Below, in pieces: positions 1 through 10,855 of a stretch of DNA of 64,000 bases (positions are counted from its first letter, which is position 1; the number at the start of each line of letters is the position of its first letter). This stretch comes from Rachycentron canadum (lineage: Eukaryota; Chordata; Actinopteri; Carangiformes; Rachycentridae). The notes below the pieces were generated by a model. It saw only the letters and a list, made by a program, of their open reading frames with translations. It searched no databases and was not told the DNA's origin. The DNA lies in contig CM076663.1 of NCBI GenBank assembly GCA_038496675.1, forward strand, positions 18,695,290 through 18,759,289. The letters run 5' to 3'. The translations under genes and the position numbers were made by a program.

Positions 1-790
1 TATATGTGATGAAGCCCATCAAGGCTTTTTTTTTCGCATTCATACGTTACTGTAGTTGTGACTGCAGCAAGTGAGGCTTTTTACACATTGGTGGTTTTAC
101 TCACCTAATAAATAATGTGGGGTAAATAGTGTGGTGTAGTAAATAAGCGCTGGTTGGCACATTTTTTGCACTCAGACAGGGCAGACTTAGCTGTTTCTAC
201 CTGTTTCCAGGCTTTATGTTCAGCTTTATTCATATATCTTCCTGAATTCATACCTGGAAGATTCTTGTGATGCAATTTCAGACACCCCTAAAGTGGACCA
301 TACCATTTTTTAACCTTGACGTTAGCTGAACCTCATCGGTGGTTTCCTCTCTCATGCTTCGCGCAGACACTGTAGGTAAATGTAGCGGTACCTAACTGTC
401 TTGCTTGTTTAATACATTTCACTTTCTTAATTTCAGAGTTTCTGAATTTGATTGTGTCGAGTATGTATGGATGAACGCTAATGTTAGCTAGTTTCTGTCC
501 TTAGCAGTATGTTAGGGTTTAGCTAGCTAATATTAGCTAGCTCTTGGTGCCCTTTCATTTCTAGTGTTGGCTTTCATGACCAAAATATAAAATGCTATAT
601 ATTTTATCTAATTTTAAACACTGGTGCTCAGCCATGAGCAGTGAGAAAGTGGAGGATTAGGTGTTATAGAGATTCTGACATAAATAGAGTTTATTATTTC
701 GTTTTAGCCTTTTGTGTATCTGTTGTGGTTTAATTCTTTTATCTTTTTGATATTAAGGTTTATGATGAAGTTGAAATTGAGCCATGTGTG
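1..790. other. intergenic, no gene seen
   Basis: AT-rich sequence with no open frame bounded by splice signals and no recognisable repeat family. It may be an intron or flank of a gene extending beyond the left edge, but nothing here shows that directly. Confidence 0.5.
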
Positions 791-794
791 TATT

Positions 795-905
795 AGCAGT
801 GGTGGGAAGTAATTCAGTACATTTACTCTAAGAACTCTACTTAAGTACAACTTTTACTTGTGTATTTCCATTTTATGCTACTTCATACATATACATTTCA
901 GAGGG
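795..905 (+). repeat. fragment of a teleost short dispersed element (hAT-like, nonautonomous)
   Basis: The stretch starts with agcagtggtgggaagtaa and continues with alternating 'tactt/acttaagta' motifs and 'catttcagaggga'. This wording is typical of an abundant short nonautonomous element in teleost genomes that I recognise and believe to be hAT-derived. Only one end is visible; the copy merges into the next repeat. Family assignment is from memory of the pattern, not from a database search. Confidence 0.45.
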
Positions 906-971
906 AAATAGCATGGCCACTCTCCACTGCACTACTAGCATTTAATAGCTTTAAACAAGGTACTGTACGGA

Positions 972-1047
972 GGGTATCAATCTTATCTCTCAGAAAGAAT
1001 GCAATAAGGATATTTCCCATAATGTGAAACTACTGCTATTGACAGAG
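972..1047 (-). repeat. terminal fragment of inverted-repeat element family M (copy 1)
   Basis: Contains 'ggtatcaatcttatctctc' followed by 'gcaataaggatatttccca' and 'taatgtgaaact'. This is the reverse complement of the terminus seen intact at 12391 and again at 42422 and 49034. Only the outer about 75 bp are present here, so it is a truncated copy. Confidence 0.5.
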
Positions 1048-1049
1048 GG

Positions 1050-2120
1050 CATATTATATTACATGAAATGAATTAGAGCTAAATTATAAAAGTAGTACAT
1101 AAGTATGTTTCCATCTTTAAAGCATATTTTGAACTTAATATGACAGAAAACATTGGGGTAAATTTGGGCCTGAAAAGGTAAAGTAGCATGAAAGAGTTCT
1201 AAATGAAAGAGAAAGTGATTCACACAGATGATTCCAGGAAATGTTGTGGAGGGGAAGACAATTTTAAAAACAGCAGCCTGTTGACTGTGGCTTGGCCTCT
1301 ATAGCATGTGAAATAAAGAGTGTATTATATACTGTGAGTAAAGAAAAGTGCTCTGGCCTCCAGATACCAGTTTCCTTATCTGATTCTCCATTGGTCTATT
1401 TCTGCTACTTGGTTTCACTGCTGCTATTAATGAGCAGAATAAGTACACTAACTGTATCGCTCTAATTACCTCTATTAGTGTGCATTTAAAATCTGAGAAC
1501 TTCAGCTCAGCAAGACTTCACAGAAAAAAAAGAAATTCAGCCGCCCTATGAAAGCAGTTAAACAAGATTTAGATTCATGTTCCCAATCCTCTTCACCCAA
1601 CTTTGAGTCTAACATATCCTAATTTGTCTCCCTTTCATCTCTGATAACATTTAAATATATTGTATAGGTCTCCCATTTTTGTTTTGCATCAATCCACAGT
1701 TTTACTAGCCGATACATTATCCAAGATGAAGCTGAAAACAAGCTGCTTTGCCTCTGTCAACAATCTGAACTTGAGGCCAGATTCCTTATAAACTGTGGGT
1801 CTGTATCATCAGGCCTGTTTCCACTTCCTCTGTGAATGGCAGACCTGGGGCTGCAACGTAGATGTCTATAACAGAAGCACCACGTTTATCACTTTCAAAA
1901 TGTAAAAAACAGAAAGACCTCTATTTTCCCATGTGCAACCCAAGTAGAAGAAGAGAAAAAAAAAAAAGAACAAGTGTGTTTCTTGATAGAGCATCTGACC
2001 ACGTGGATACAAAAAAAAAGCAACAATTCAAACCTGCTAAAGAATGAAAACATATTTTAGAGTAAGTTTTATAAAAGAGAGTGGTAAAAGATGGTAGATG
2101 TTTGATAAGATCAATTTTTT
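1050..2120. other. intergenic, no gene seen
   Basis: AT-rich unique-looking sequence with a few A-runs near 1525, 1955 and 2010. A 61-codon plus-strand frame at 1862-2047 is Lys/Arg-rich only because of these A-runs and is not supported as a gene. Confidence 0.5.
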
Positions 2121-2125
2121 CTTAC

Positions 2126-2700
2126 CTGTCCTGTCACTCAGTCAGTGTTAGCGGAGGTGTCAGTCTCTCTCTGCCTCCAACACTCACACCCTGAATCAGC
2201 ACCGGGGCAGCATCATTATCAGGTGATAATAATCCAAAATACCTTCCCTGCAGGCGCCAGATATCAAAATGAGATTATTATATAATCCAGGGTGACAATC
2301 CAGAGTACGGTGTTGTTAAAAAGTGAGGTGAGCTCCAGCAACCTTGTGCATGGGTGGACAGAGTGGGAGGGAACTACCGGGGGGGGGGGGTTGGGTTTCA
2401 CTGGGAGGACGAGGTGGCTTCTACTGTTCTCAACTGGGCTGTGCTCGCACATAAAAAAAGCCTGAGAGGCACAGCCAATTATAGACCCAACTTTCTGGAT
2501 ATTTTTGTCCTTTTTTTTCCCCCTCTCTCTGCTTTATGGCTGCACCCGTCTGAAGTGTCGCCCTCAAAGAAAAGGCAACGGCTTCTTGGCAACCGCCTCA
2601 ACTGTCCGGCCTTTGCCACTGTGATAGCCACAGCGGAGCCGCCCTGGGGCTGGTGGTGGGCCGGGCCGCGTTGGCTTCAACCAGCCACACACTTATGAAG
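2126..2700 (-). other. possible 5' exon and promoter of a minus-strand gene leaving the window
   Basis: On the minus strand a clean donor, GACAG|GTAAGA, ends a candidate exon at 2126. Upstream of it, about 2400-2700, the base composition becomes GC-rich with several CpGs, an inverted CCAAT (attgg on the minus strand near 2475), a TATA-like TCTATAAT, and a poly-G run at 2380-2389. No convincing start codon and no protein family is visible, so if real this exon is untranslated and the gene would continue leftwards outside the window. An isolated GC-rich block with a chance donor is the alternative. Confidence 0.25.
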
Positions 2701-2719
2701 GAAGGCTGTATTTAGGTTG

Positions 2720-4530
2720 GGGAAATGATTACAGAACACTTGTGCTTGCAGCTTTGTGTTAAATGCCTGTCCTTGCACTGACTTACAGTAAAGCTCTATG
2801 ATCTGCATCACTCACGTCGAGCTGTTTTGACAAGTTTACAATCATGTCAGACCACACATCTTTCATTTCTTAAATACATTATCATATATCTTTTTATTTA
2901 TCTGTTTAGTTGACTCCGTCGTTTCTGTTGCTCTTAGTCATACTTTGTTTTCTTGCGCCGTGACGTTTTATGGTTTCCTTCTTGCTAAAACATAATATCC
3001 AAAACAACGGGCAGACTCACTTTTCCTGCCGTGTCCTTGTTGATAGGAACTGTAGATCTAGAGTCCTCCAACGTGAACAAACATATAGATCTGTGTTTTT
3101 TTAGCCCTTCCTTAAAAAGGTTCAATTTGTTGTCATGGTTACTATAATAATAGTCAAGGCTTTGTTAGGTTTATGGTAAGATTGTGATTAGTTCTTCCTC
3201 AACCTTAGACAATCTTTATTTGTCATGGTTACAATAATAACAAGGCGGTTTCCCCTTCCATCCACCCCAACCTCCTCCCGACGTGGACTTTGACTTTGCT
3301 CTATAGACTAAGTCACCGCACTTTTACCTTTGCTCTTGTCATAATTATTACAACCACTAGATGCCGCCTAGCAACAAAATGTAATTATGGGTCATAATAA
3401 CCAGCTGCACTGACGACCAATGGGCTGGTTTTTTACAGGACGGTCTCAGATCTACATGTGATCTACTTTTAGTGGCCTCACATTCGGTGTACACTGACGT
3501 CCTTATCATGTGTGGTCCAGGAAGCAGCAGTGAAACACAGCAGGTCTGTGACAGACATCCTGCCTGGCACACTGTCTGTGTTCTGCATCACAGCAAGCTC
3601 TTTTGGTACAAGTTTCCTCTTTTAAGTGCTAATACAGCTGTCGGTGTCATCACATGCTTTTTGCTGCATAAGGAAATGCATCCAACTCTGGTGTGGAGCT
3701 GTCGAGGCACCAAAACACTCAAAACACTGTGTCAATATTTGAAAGTCATGGACAACAAACAAGTTAGCCATTACATCCAGGCCTATTTACAGTGTCTTTG
3801 TAGCCAAGGAAAAAAAAAGCAAGTGCAGGCCAGTCTATGTATAGGCTCAGTGTGGAGTGGAAGGGAAGTGGGCTGATGATTTGGGGCAGATGCACGATAT
3901 GAGTGATGGTGTCAGTCTGAGGAACCGTCTGTCGCCTTATGTGAGAGGGCTAAAGAGGTGACCAGCATGTAGGGTGAGCGAGAGGCTGCGGGCACCGTGT
4001 GGTGTTTGAGAACGCCATCTGTCATCTGACAGACAGCCAGCCTTCAACCTCCCACATCAGAGAGAGGCGATGCGTCCAAAATATGTTGAAAATATTAATG
4101 TGTGCACTTGAAGCAGAACAGATTAAGAGATTAGAGGTAGAACTATGCTAAAACAAAAGTTAAACTGGTGGGGTTTTCCCTCCTCCGCAGAAGAAAAAGT
4201 GAGTTTTAAAGTTGCACTATTCAAAGTCTTTTGTGCCTGTAGAGGGAGCTGTGTGGAGTCAGATAAATTGACTCAAGTGACGTCATTAGAGTCGGCTGAA
4301 TGTCGGGGTTGTGGAGTTAGAGCTTTGTTTTGTGTTTTTAAGTGTGTTTATGTCCCATTACAGGCAATACATGTATTTTAATGCAGGTTTAATTTGCTTC
4401 TGTGGATGCTGTTGTTTGGTCTTGATGCTTGACTACTTTGTAACTTTTGTCAATTCAAACTGACAAAAGTTGCCGTCCTCTGTGAAGGAGAAAACTGCAG
4501 ACCTTTCAAAGTCACTTTTTAATTAAGGAG
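2720..4530. other. intergenic, no gene seen
   Basis: Mixed-composition sequence. The 134-codon plus-strand open frame at 3472-3876 has no recognisable domain and no flanking splice signals that extend it, so I do not call it. A CRE half-palindrome (gtgacgtca) is at about 4277. Confidence 0.45.
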
Positions 4531-4534
4531 AACA

Positions 4535-4960
4535 AATACCTGTGTGCCCACTGGACCGGAGCTATCTACAGGAAGTAGCCAGAGTCGGCTCTTTATCCTG
4601 CGGAGGCTCAGGTCCTCCAACGTCTGGTCTGCTGAGGCAGTGACCTGAGGGCGGCCGACACCAACAGACTCAACAAACTGATTCAAAAAGACCCTTGGTC
4701 CTGAGGGTGGAGCTGGACCGACTGCATGTAAGTCATAAAAAGGAGGATGTTGTGAAAACTCCTCTGCGTTCTGGACACGGTCTCCCACCCTCTACACGAT
4801 GCCTCTGGTCAACCAGTGGAGCTCAACCCACAGGTTCACACTTTTGCACTTTTGCCCAGACTGTGATTCTACCTTGCACCTAACTTTTTACTTTTTGCAC
4901 ATTTGTATTTGTAAATGTGTCTATTCAGTTGGTAGTGTTCATTGTAGCTCTTATTATTAC
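4535..4960 (+). mobile_element. decayed 3' end of a non-LTR retrotransposon (LINE)
   Basis: Broken plus-strand frames translate to pieces resembling the C-terminus of common fish LINE ORF2 proteins: SALYPAEAQVLQRL, then TNRLNKLIQK, then HPLHDASG. The family pattern is a 'RLYFLRRLRSF ... LNKLI ... HPLHDT' series after the reverse transcriptase. Several stops and frameshifts separate the pieces, so no functional protein is encoded. A T/A-rich tail with 'ttttgcac' repeats follows, as expected for the element's 3' untranslated end. The clade is not assigned. Confidence 0.5.
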
Positions 4961-6830
4961 TCATTTATACAAATTTTACACCTTTATACCTCTACAGGAG
5001 ATTTTCAGTGGAGTATTCCTTTAACTGTGCAAATGAACAGATGGATCAGAGCAAAGAAAACTCCTCTGGCCTTATCTTTTATATATTTTGGTAGCTTTGG
5101 CTCTGTAGGTCTTCACAGTGCTCAGCCTGTGTTCTGCTCTGAGCGAAAGACTGAGAAGAAACATGTTCATCCTCTTCACTGAAGTGAAGTTGTTCAGTTC
5201 ATTCACCGAAGAGTAATTGATGCACGAGAACACAGGCAGTGAGACTTAAGCCTGTTTTAGGTTTGAGTTATATCATTAATGTGACCTGTCCAATAACCAA
5301 AGGTCAGACCAACCGTCACTCACGGAGGTCAACATCCTCCAGAGTGCAGAGCATTATGGGACTGTCAAAGAAAAACTCTGCTGCTCCTACTGAGAAGGAA
5401 ACTCAGTGACATTCAGAGCCTCCTGCTCAGAGCTGGAAGTAATGTTTTAAACTAGAAAAGCTGAAATACTAAAAATAGATCCATTAGAGGAGAGTGAATG
5501 GTTTGGTTTCCTCTTTTATGATTGAAGTTACAGATGAGAATGGGACATTCAGCAGGTAGAGAAGTTGGGTCATTCTTATGCAGTTATTGATCGCTGGTAA
5601 TTGATCAGCTTCCTTTAACTGAAGCACTGATCATACTGTGTCATCCCCATGGATCAGCTGCAGCGGCCTAACTCACATTGTGCTCTGCCTGCTTCAGCTA
5701 ATTGAATGGCTGCACACTCTGATCCAGGGAGTAGCTTTTGGAAATGGGACAGCCCATAACTTAGAGCGACCGGGCTAATACTTTTTATGAAACATCATTC
5801 ATTTATTTATTTATTTTCTATTTTGGGAACACAAGGGAAAGTCCACAACACCATCAATGAACTTGAGATCCTTCTGGCTTTGAGCCACCAGTGTGTCTGC
5901 GGCGCTGCTGTTGTCACTATACTCTGTATGGGACAGAAAAAAACAATGGTATTTTAGTTTTTTGTTTTTTTTAAATTATTATTATATTTGTATTTTTTAG
6001 TTTATAGTAGTATTTATAAGCAGTATACAAACATATGATATGTGTAGTTGTAAGCAGTTTGTCAACAATCAAAACATGTTATTATCATTCATTATCTATC
6101 TCCACTTCAGCGTGTCCACAGGAGTAACTATAGCTGTTGATAAATACACACACATTAAGCCTGTATCTCTGATTACAATTACATTTTACTGTGCGTTACA
6201 GGTTTATTCACTGCACATAGATGCTAAATATGAATGAATGAAAATGGAAAGTAAAGTGCTAATGGTGAGTCAGTATGAAAGTTCATGCTATATAAATAAA
6301 GCAACTCATTTAGTGTGTCATGACATTAGTTTGCTAAGTCACGTCCTGCTAGCAAAAGGACATTCACCACCTTAGGTATCTGATTGTCACCTATAATTTG
6401 TTATGACTTCATTGATTGGTGAATATGCTCTAGTAATTTGGGTAAATGCTTAAAAAACGCACAAATATCAAGATGTAAATGTGGTGGAACTCACAGAACA
6501 ACCTTCACAAAACAAAGAATTAATGTCCAAAATGTGCAAAATACTGGATCAGTGATCTGACCTCCCCATAATCATTTGGTAAAAATCCTAGAAACTCCCT
6601 TAGGCCTTTTAGCAGAGAGTATTAAACAGGCTTTACCTGAATAAAATAAAACTGGTGAAGGAAAAATCTAGATATCAGATTTTCACTTTGTCCTAAATGT
6701 TGTGAAGGAGACACAACCAAAACCATTAATGAGAAAGATGTGAGACATTACAGAAATTCATGACGAACAATTATCAGTTGTTTGTGAGAAAAAGATAAAT
6801 AGATCAGAAAAACAGCAAACAAGTTTCTAA
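4961..6830. other. intergenic, no gene seen
   Basis: AT-rich spacer downstream of the minus-strand gene ending near 6.95 kb. It holds a TTTATTTATTTATTTTC run at about 5800 and T/A-rich stretches near 5950-6010. No open frame with coding character was found. Confidence 0.5.
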
Positions 6831-6963
6831 AATGTGCTTTATTTGTTTGTGGTGATTTGTAATTAGACAGAGGAAAAGCAGTTTTGCAGATTTGACACAT
6901 CAGGGCTCATTAAAAGTGAATCTGCAAAGCACAGTTTAAGAAAGAATCTGGTGCTCAGTTTAC

Positions 6964-6969
6964 TTTATT
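6964..6969 (-). terminator. polyadenylation signal AATAAA of the unnamed minus-strand gene
   Basis: AATAAA read on the minus strand lies about 125 bases downstream of the stop codon at 7094-7096. A second AATAAA on the same strand lies about 130 bases further on, near 6840. Either would give a short 3' untranslated region. Cleavage sites cannot be seen from sequence alone. Confidence 0.55.
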
Positions 6970-7093
6970 TGGTTCATGTATCCTTCATATCACTGTTTGT
7001 TGGACTATGGATTAGCTGTCTCTGGCAGGTCTCCGAGTGCATGTCTATAACACGATGAAGTCCCAAGCTGCAAAAGTGAAAGCTCTGGTTTAA

Positions 7094-8185
7094 TTACAGT
7101 TGGAGACGTTCCACAGGGAGTGCATTGTTATGCTTTGCAATCAAGGGTTTTTTCCTCTTTAATCTCCAGTTGGAAGCAGTTGGCTTCACACCATCAAGTG
7201 CACGTTCACAGCTCCCACCTTCAGCCGAGTGCCGGATCACAGGGCATCTCACAGACTGCTGACTGCAAACCTCCTGATGGCTTGTCCTGACACTTCCATG
7301 CTCCCAGGAGGCTGCAGGAGGCTCCTTCGTACCTTTCCCAGCGTGCGGCTGCCCTCTCAGTGCCCTCTCCGCCTGCTGCCCTTTGCTTCGGACACCTTGG
7401 GCCAGCTTGCCCTCATCTGCAGATAATCCCCCTGTTGACGTGTTTGAATTGCACTGATCCTCTTCGAGGCAACGTGCTCTCCGCAGCCTCAGTCGCCTCC
7501 TGTCCGTCTCCTGCTGGATGGTGCTGGGGTTCTGGCTTGTCGCCTGTCCACCACGTGCCATCTGAGGTTTAACTCGGGGAGAAAGTAAAGGAGGGGCAGG
7601 TTTGCTGCGCAGAGGAGCTGGGGTACCTCGACACACCACATCCTCCAGATGTCTGTCTCCATTCTGCTCTACGGGGCTGGAGCGGGTCAGCTGGGGCCTG
7701 TTTTGTTGTTGGGCTTTGAGTGGCTGAGTGGGAGCAGAAGGGCACAGTGCAGCTTTTAGCGGTCTCTGCCTCACACAGGACTTCACCTTCCTTGTTTTGG
7801 GCTCATTCAGCATCACATCCACCTCACAGGAAGCAGGTTTAGGCTCGTGCTGGATAAACTTAAGTTTTTCCTTCTGAGCCGCCCTCACATCCTCCGGCAG
7901 CTCCAGCGGGGCAAGCTTCAGGGGGCGCCTCGCAGGTTGATCCTCGGCCTCTCTCTCTGACTCAGGCCTGGGCGACAACAAGTCCAACTGTGCCGTGCCC
8001 TCCTGGATCGTCGAGGAGGCCGTAAGCTGACCCACTGCCTCCTTTCCATTTGTCGCTGACAGATGGAGGCCAGGTGTTTTTGAAATGCGGCCATTTTTAG
8101 CTGCCACTCTGAGGTTTTGACCATTCAGATGCAATATGGTATTTTTAGCTTGGAGGGTCAACATTTCGTCTCGCTGGGGAGCCCC
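7094..8185 (-). CDS. terminal coding exon of an unidentified basic protein gene
   Basis: I do not recognise the family. The minus-strand frame is open for 363 codons from a good acceptor (TGTCTCTTTTGTTCAG|GGGG, exon starting at 8185) to a TAA at 7094-7096. The exon enters in phase 0; its first residues are GAPQRDEMLTLQAKN. The first methionine in the frame is residue 8, but the acceptor and the matching exon at 9452 argue that translation starts further upstream. The N-terminal part could form a short helix. The remainder is Ser/Pro/Arg/Lys-rich and probably disordered, with basic clusters (RRRLRLRRARC about two-thirds along; WRLKRKKPLI near the end) that could act as nuclear signals or nucleic-acid contacts. 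No catalytic motif, transmembrane segment or zinc finger is visible. It lies downstream of kcnk9 on the same strand. Coding status is well supported by length, splice signal and polyA signal; function is unknown. Confidence 0.7.
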   Translation of the reverse strand, partial: GAPQRDEMLTLQAKNTILHLNGQNLRVAAKNGRISKTPGLHLSATNGKEAVGQLTASSTIQEGTAQLDLLSPRPESEREAEDQPARRPLKLAPLELPEDVRAAQKEKLKFIQHEPKPASCEVDVMLNEPKTRKVKSCVRQRPLKAALCPSAPTQPLKAQQQNRPQLTRSSPVEQNGDRHLEDVVCRGTPAPLRSKPAPPLLSPRVKPQMARGGQATSQNPSTIQQETDRRRLRLRRARCLEEDQCNSNTSTGGLSADEGKLAQGVRSKGQQAERALRGQPHAGKGTKEPPAASWEHGSVRTSHQEVCSQQSVRCPVIRHSAEGGSCERALDGVKPTASNWRLKRKKPLIAKHNNALPVERLQL

Positions 8186-9451
8186 CTGAACAAAAGAGAC
8201 ATCAGTGACTCATTTATTACTGAAGTAATAATGTCGCCTCCTGGAAGCCTCCTGTACCACAGTGCTGTAAAGCATAATGGCACCTATCCAAATGATAACA
8301 AGTGCAGTACTGTTAGAGCCATAAATCATTTCTGTACCACTTTCTAACAAGGTAACACACTGTAAAGAATTTAGGGTTACGTTTAACTATAGTTCCTAAC
8401 CTTTAACCTCCTCCTAACTAATGGTTATTTAGTCATGAATTTATGCTTTTAAACCATTACTAAGGACAACTTCAGGGTCACTTTATTACTTTAGATCCAC
8501 CTCTACTGAAAACAACTGCAACTCTTCAGAGGCTAAATCATCAGTAAAAGTCACAGGTTTTTTACTTTGGAACAAACAGTAGTTACAGACAGTAGTTAGA
8601 CATGATTAAATGAATCTTTTACCCAAGTCGTTGAGTTCAATCTCGACTTAATGCTTTGCAGTTCTTTTGGAGAACAGCAGTTCTCACCCCGGGGGTCAGA
8701 ACCCCAACAAAGGGTCATGACATTAATCTACTGGGTCACTCCATAGTTGCCCAAATGGTAAATTCTAAGAACTGATAAATAGTTATTTATTTTCAAGACT
8801 TTTCTCAAAAATGTCCTTTATCTTCTGAAATACTGTGGGTTCAAACCAATTAAAGCATCAATGAAAGAATGTGATAGACAAAAACTGCTCAACCAGTGAC
8901 AGTATAACCTATACTATGTCAAGGGATCAGGGAGATAATACTTTTAGGAGTGCAACTATCAGTTATTTTCATTGATTAGTCTCTGACATAGTAAAAAAAA
9001 AACAGCAGTGACAACTATTAGTAAAGACATTATTCTGCTTATTAGGAGGCGTCGTCAAAGCTTTTTCAGGGGGCACAGAGAAAACTGCAAATGACAATTA
9101 CAGCTGCACTTTGACTTTCTGTAATGCTGTAATTCTGTAAAGATTCAATACCAATACCGAACATGTATGTGTCAAAGAGCCTCCTCCAAGCTCCTGTGTT
9201 ACAAACATATATATATAATACAAGTGCCCAAAAAGTTTCCTGACCTCTCAGCAGAGATGGAATAAAACTAAAACTACTATGCATAACTACAGATGATACA
9301 ATTCCCTCGATAAAAACATGCACAATACATTTGCATATAATTGAGAAGGTGGTTGGACCCACTCTATTAAAGGCCTGTTCTGTCAATGCAGCTAACATCC
9401 TGTGGATTACCAGTGATAACACAGGTTGCTGATGAGGTGCAGTATACTCAC

Positions 9452-9646
9452 AGGCTTGGCAAACATCTCCTGCTTGATTTTTGGTTGAATAATTTCTTGC
9501 GGTGCAGAAGTGAAACCTTGTTGTTGTCCCTGTGTTTGTTTGGTCCGTGCCACCTGGACACAGGCAGTGTCACTGTGGCTGGAATAGGTTTTAGCAGTCT
9601 TAATGTAATTAAGCAGATTAGGGTCACAGTGCAGCTCGGTGATCTC
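9452..9646 (-). CDS. probable penultimate coding exon of the same unidentified gene
   Basis: On the minus strand an open frame of up to 65 codons ends at a consensus donor, AAGCCT|GTGAGTA. The donor is phase 0 and matches the phase-0 acceptor of the exon ending at 7094 across a 1,266-bp intron. The join reads ...KQEMFAKP + GAPQRDEMLT... The encoded segment is polar, with a Gln-rich stretch (TKQTQGQQQGF) and a Lys/Glu helix-like end. The 5' boundary is uncertain: an in-frame TGA at 9647-9649 limits it, and the AG dinucleotides just after the TGA lack a pyrimidine tract. A second minus-strand frame is also open here, but it would hit a stop after the splice. The frame given is therefore preferred, at moderate confidence. 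Confidence 0.45.
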
Positions 9647-9659
9647 TCATGATCTCCAG

Positions 9660-10399
9660 CTTAGTGGCTGCCAATATGCACACTCATGGCCAGACCCTGT
9701 TGACAAGAGTTTGCTTTCATTACCCTCAGTGAGATTATATGTTAATATAAAATGAGTTTCGAGGTGCTGCTCAAATGATAGTGAAGTTAAACAGTTGCAG
9801 GGATTTCTGTGGCTCACTGGCCACTAGATGGTGCCAGAGACCTCCTTTGCATATCAGCATCAGCAGTGGAGTTTAGTGGCCTGTCACCATCATCATCTCA
9901 ACCAGCTGCCAAGGAGCTGGTGGAAGGAGGCACAGTCTGTATGAGCTGTCTTTAACTTTAATTTAAATATAATGTGTAGATGAGCTATTGTAGCTATTTC
10001 CATGTTTCCATGCAGGTTCGCTTTGCATTTGGACACATTACTGCTGTTTAAACATGTTGTAGGATATTATAAATATCATAAACATGAGTATTTTTATGAA
10101 AATATCAATGCTTGTAATCCCTCCAAGCCACAACCATCCATGCACATGAAACATTTTGGGAGAGAAAATCAGTTTCTGACAAATTGATGAGTGATCTCAA
10201 AGATACAGGCTGGCAGCAACAGTTTTCTTCCCCATGTAGCTCAGTGCTGAATTACTCCTTAAAGATCCCACATTGTGCAAAGGAAGATGTCTATGTCTTC
10301 TTTGGTGATAACTCAGGTCCAGGTTCTATATTAATACAGTGAAAGTATCAATGGTCTCAGCCCACAGAGAAATGCTCACAGCCTGTTTTCAGACATTGA
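9660..10399. other. intron or intergenic, no exon confirmed
   Basis: AT-rich sequence upstream of the candidate exon at 9452. Further 5' exons of the unidentified minus-strand gene may lie in 9.7-18 kb, but I could not confirm any with paired splice sites. Confidence 0.4.
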
Positions 10400-10472
10400 G
10401 CCTTAAAAGGCAGCCATTAGGACTTCTGGTATTTTGTGATGTCACAGCAAAGCAGTCACCCCCCCCCCCCCC

Positions 10473-10486
10473 CTGTCTCTTATACA
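10473..10486 (+). other. Tn5/Nextera adapter remnant at contig edge (artefact)
   Basis: The 14 bases CTGTCTCTTATACA run directly into the N gap. They equal the first 14 of the 19 bases of the Nextera (Tn5 mosaic end) adapter reverse complement. They follow a run of 15 C and have no counterpart in the homologous repeat at 48.8 kb. This is almost certainly untrimmed sequencing adapter, not genomic DNA. Confidence 0.85.
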
Positions 10487-10855
10487 NNNNNNNNNNNNNN
10501 NNNNNNNNNNNNNNNNNNNNNNNNNNNNNNNNNNNNNNNNNNNNNNNNNNNNNNNNNNNNNNNNNNNNNNNNNNNNNNNNNNNNNNNNNNNNNNNNNNNN
10601 NNNNNNNNNNNNNNNNNNNNNNNNNNNNNNNNNNNNNNNNNNNNNNNNNNNNNNNNNNNNNNNNNNNNNNNNNNNNNNNNNNNNNNNNNNNNNNNNNNNN
10701 NNNNNNNNNNNNNNNNNNNNNNNNNNNNNNNNNNNNNNNNNNNNNNNNNNNNNNNNNNNNNNNNNNNNNNNNNNNNNNNNNNNNNNNNNNNNNNNNNNNN
10801 NNNNNNNNNNNNNNNNNNNNNNNNNNNNNNNNNNNNNNNNNNNNNNNNNNNNNNN
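10487..10855. other. assembly gap (369 N)
   Basis: An uninterrupted N run flanked by C homopolymers on both sides (15 C to the left, 5 C to the right). Comparison with the second copy of the surrounding repeat suggests that only a C-rich stretch is missing. Open frames that run through it are not real. Confidence 0.98.
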
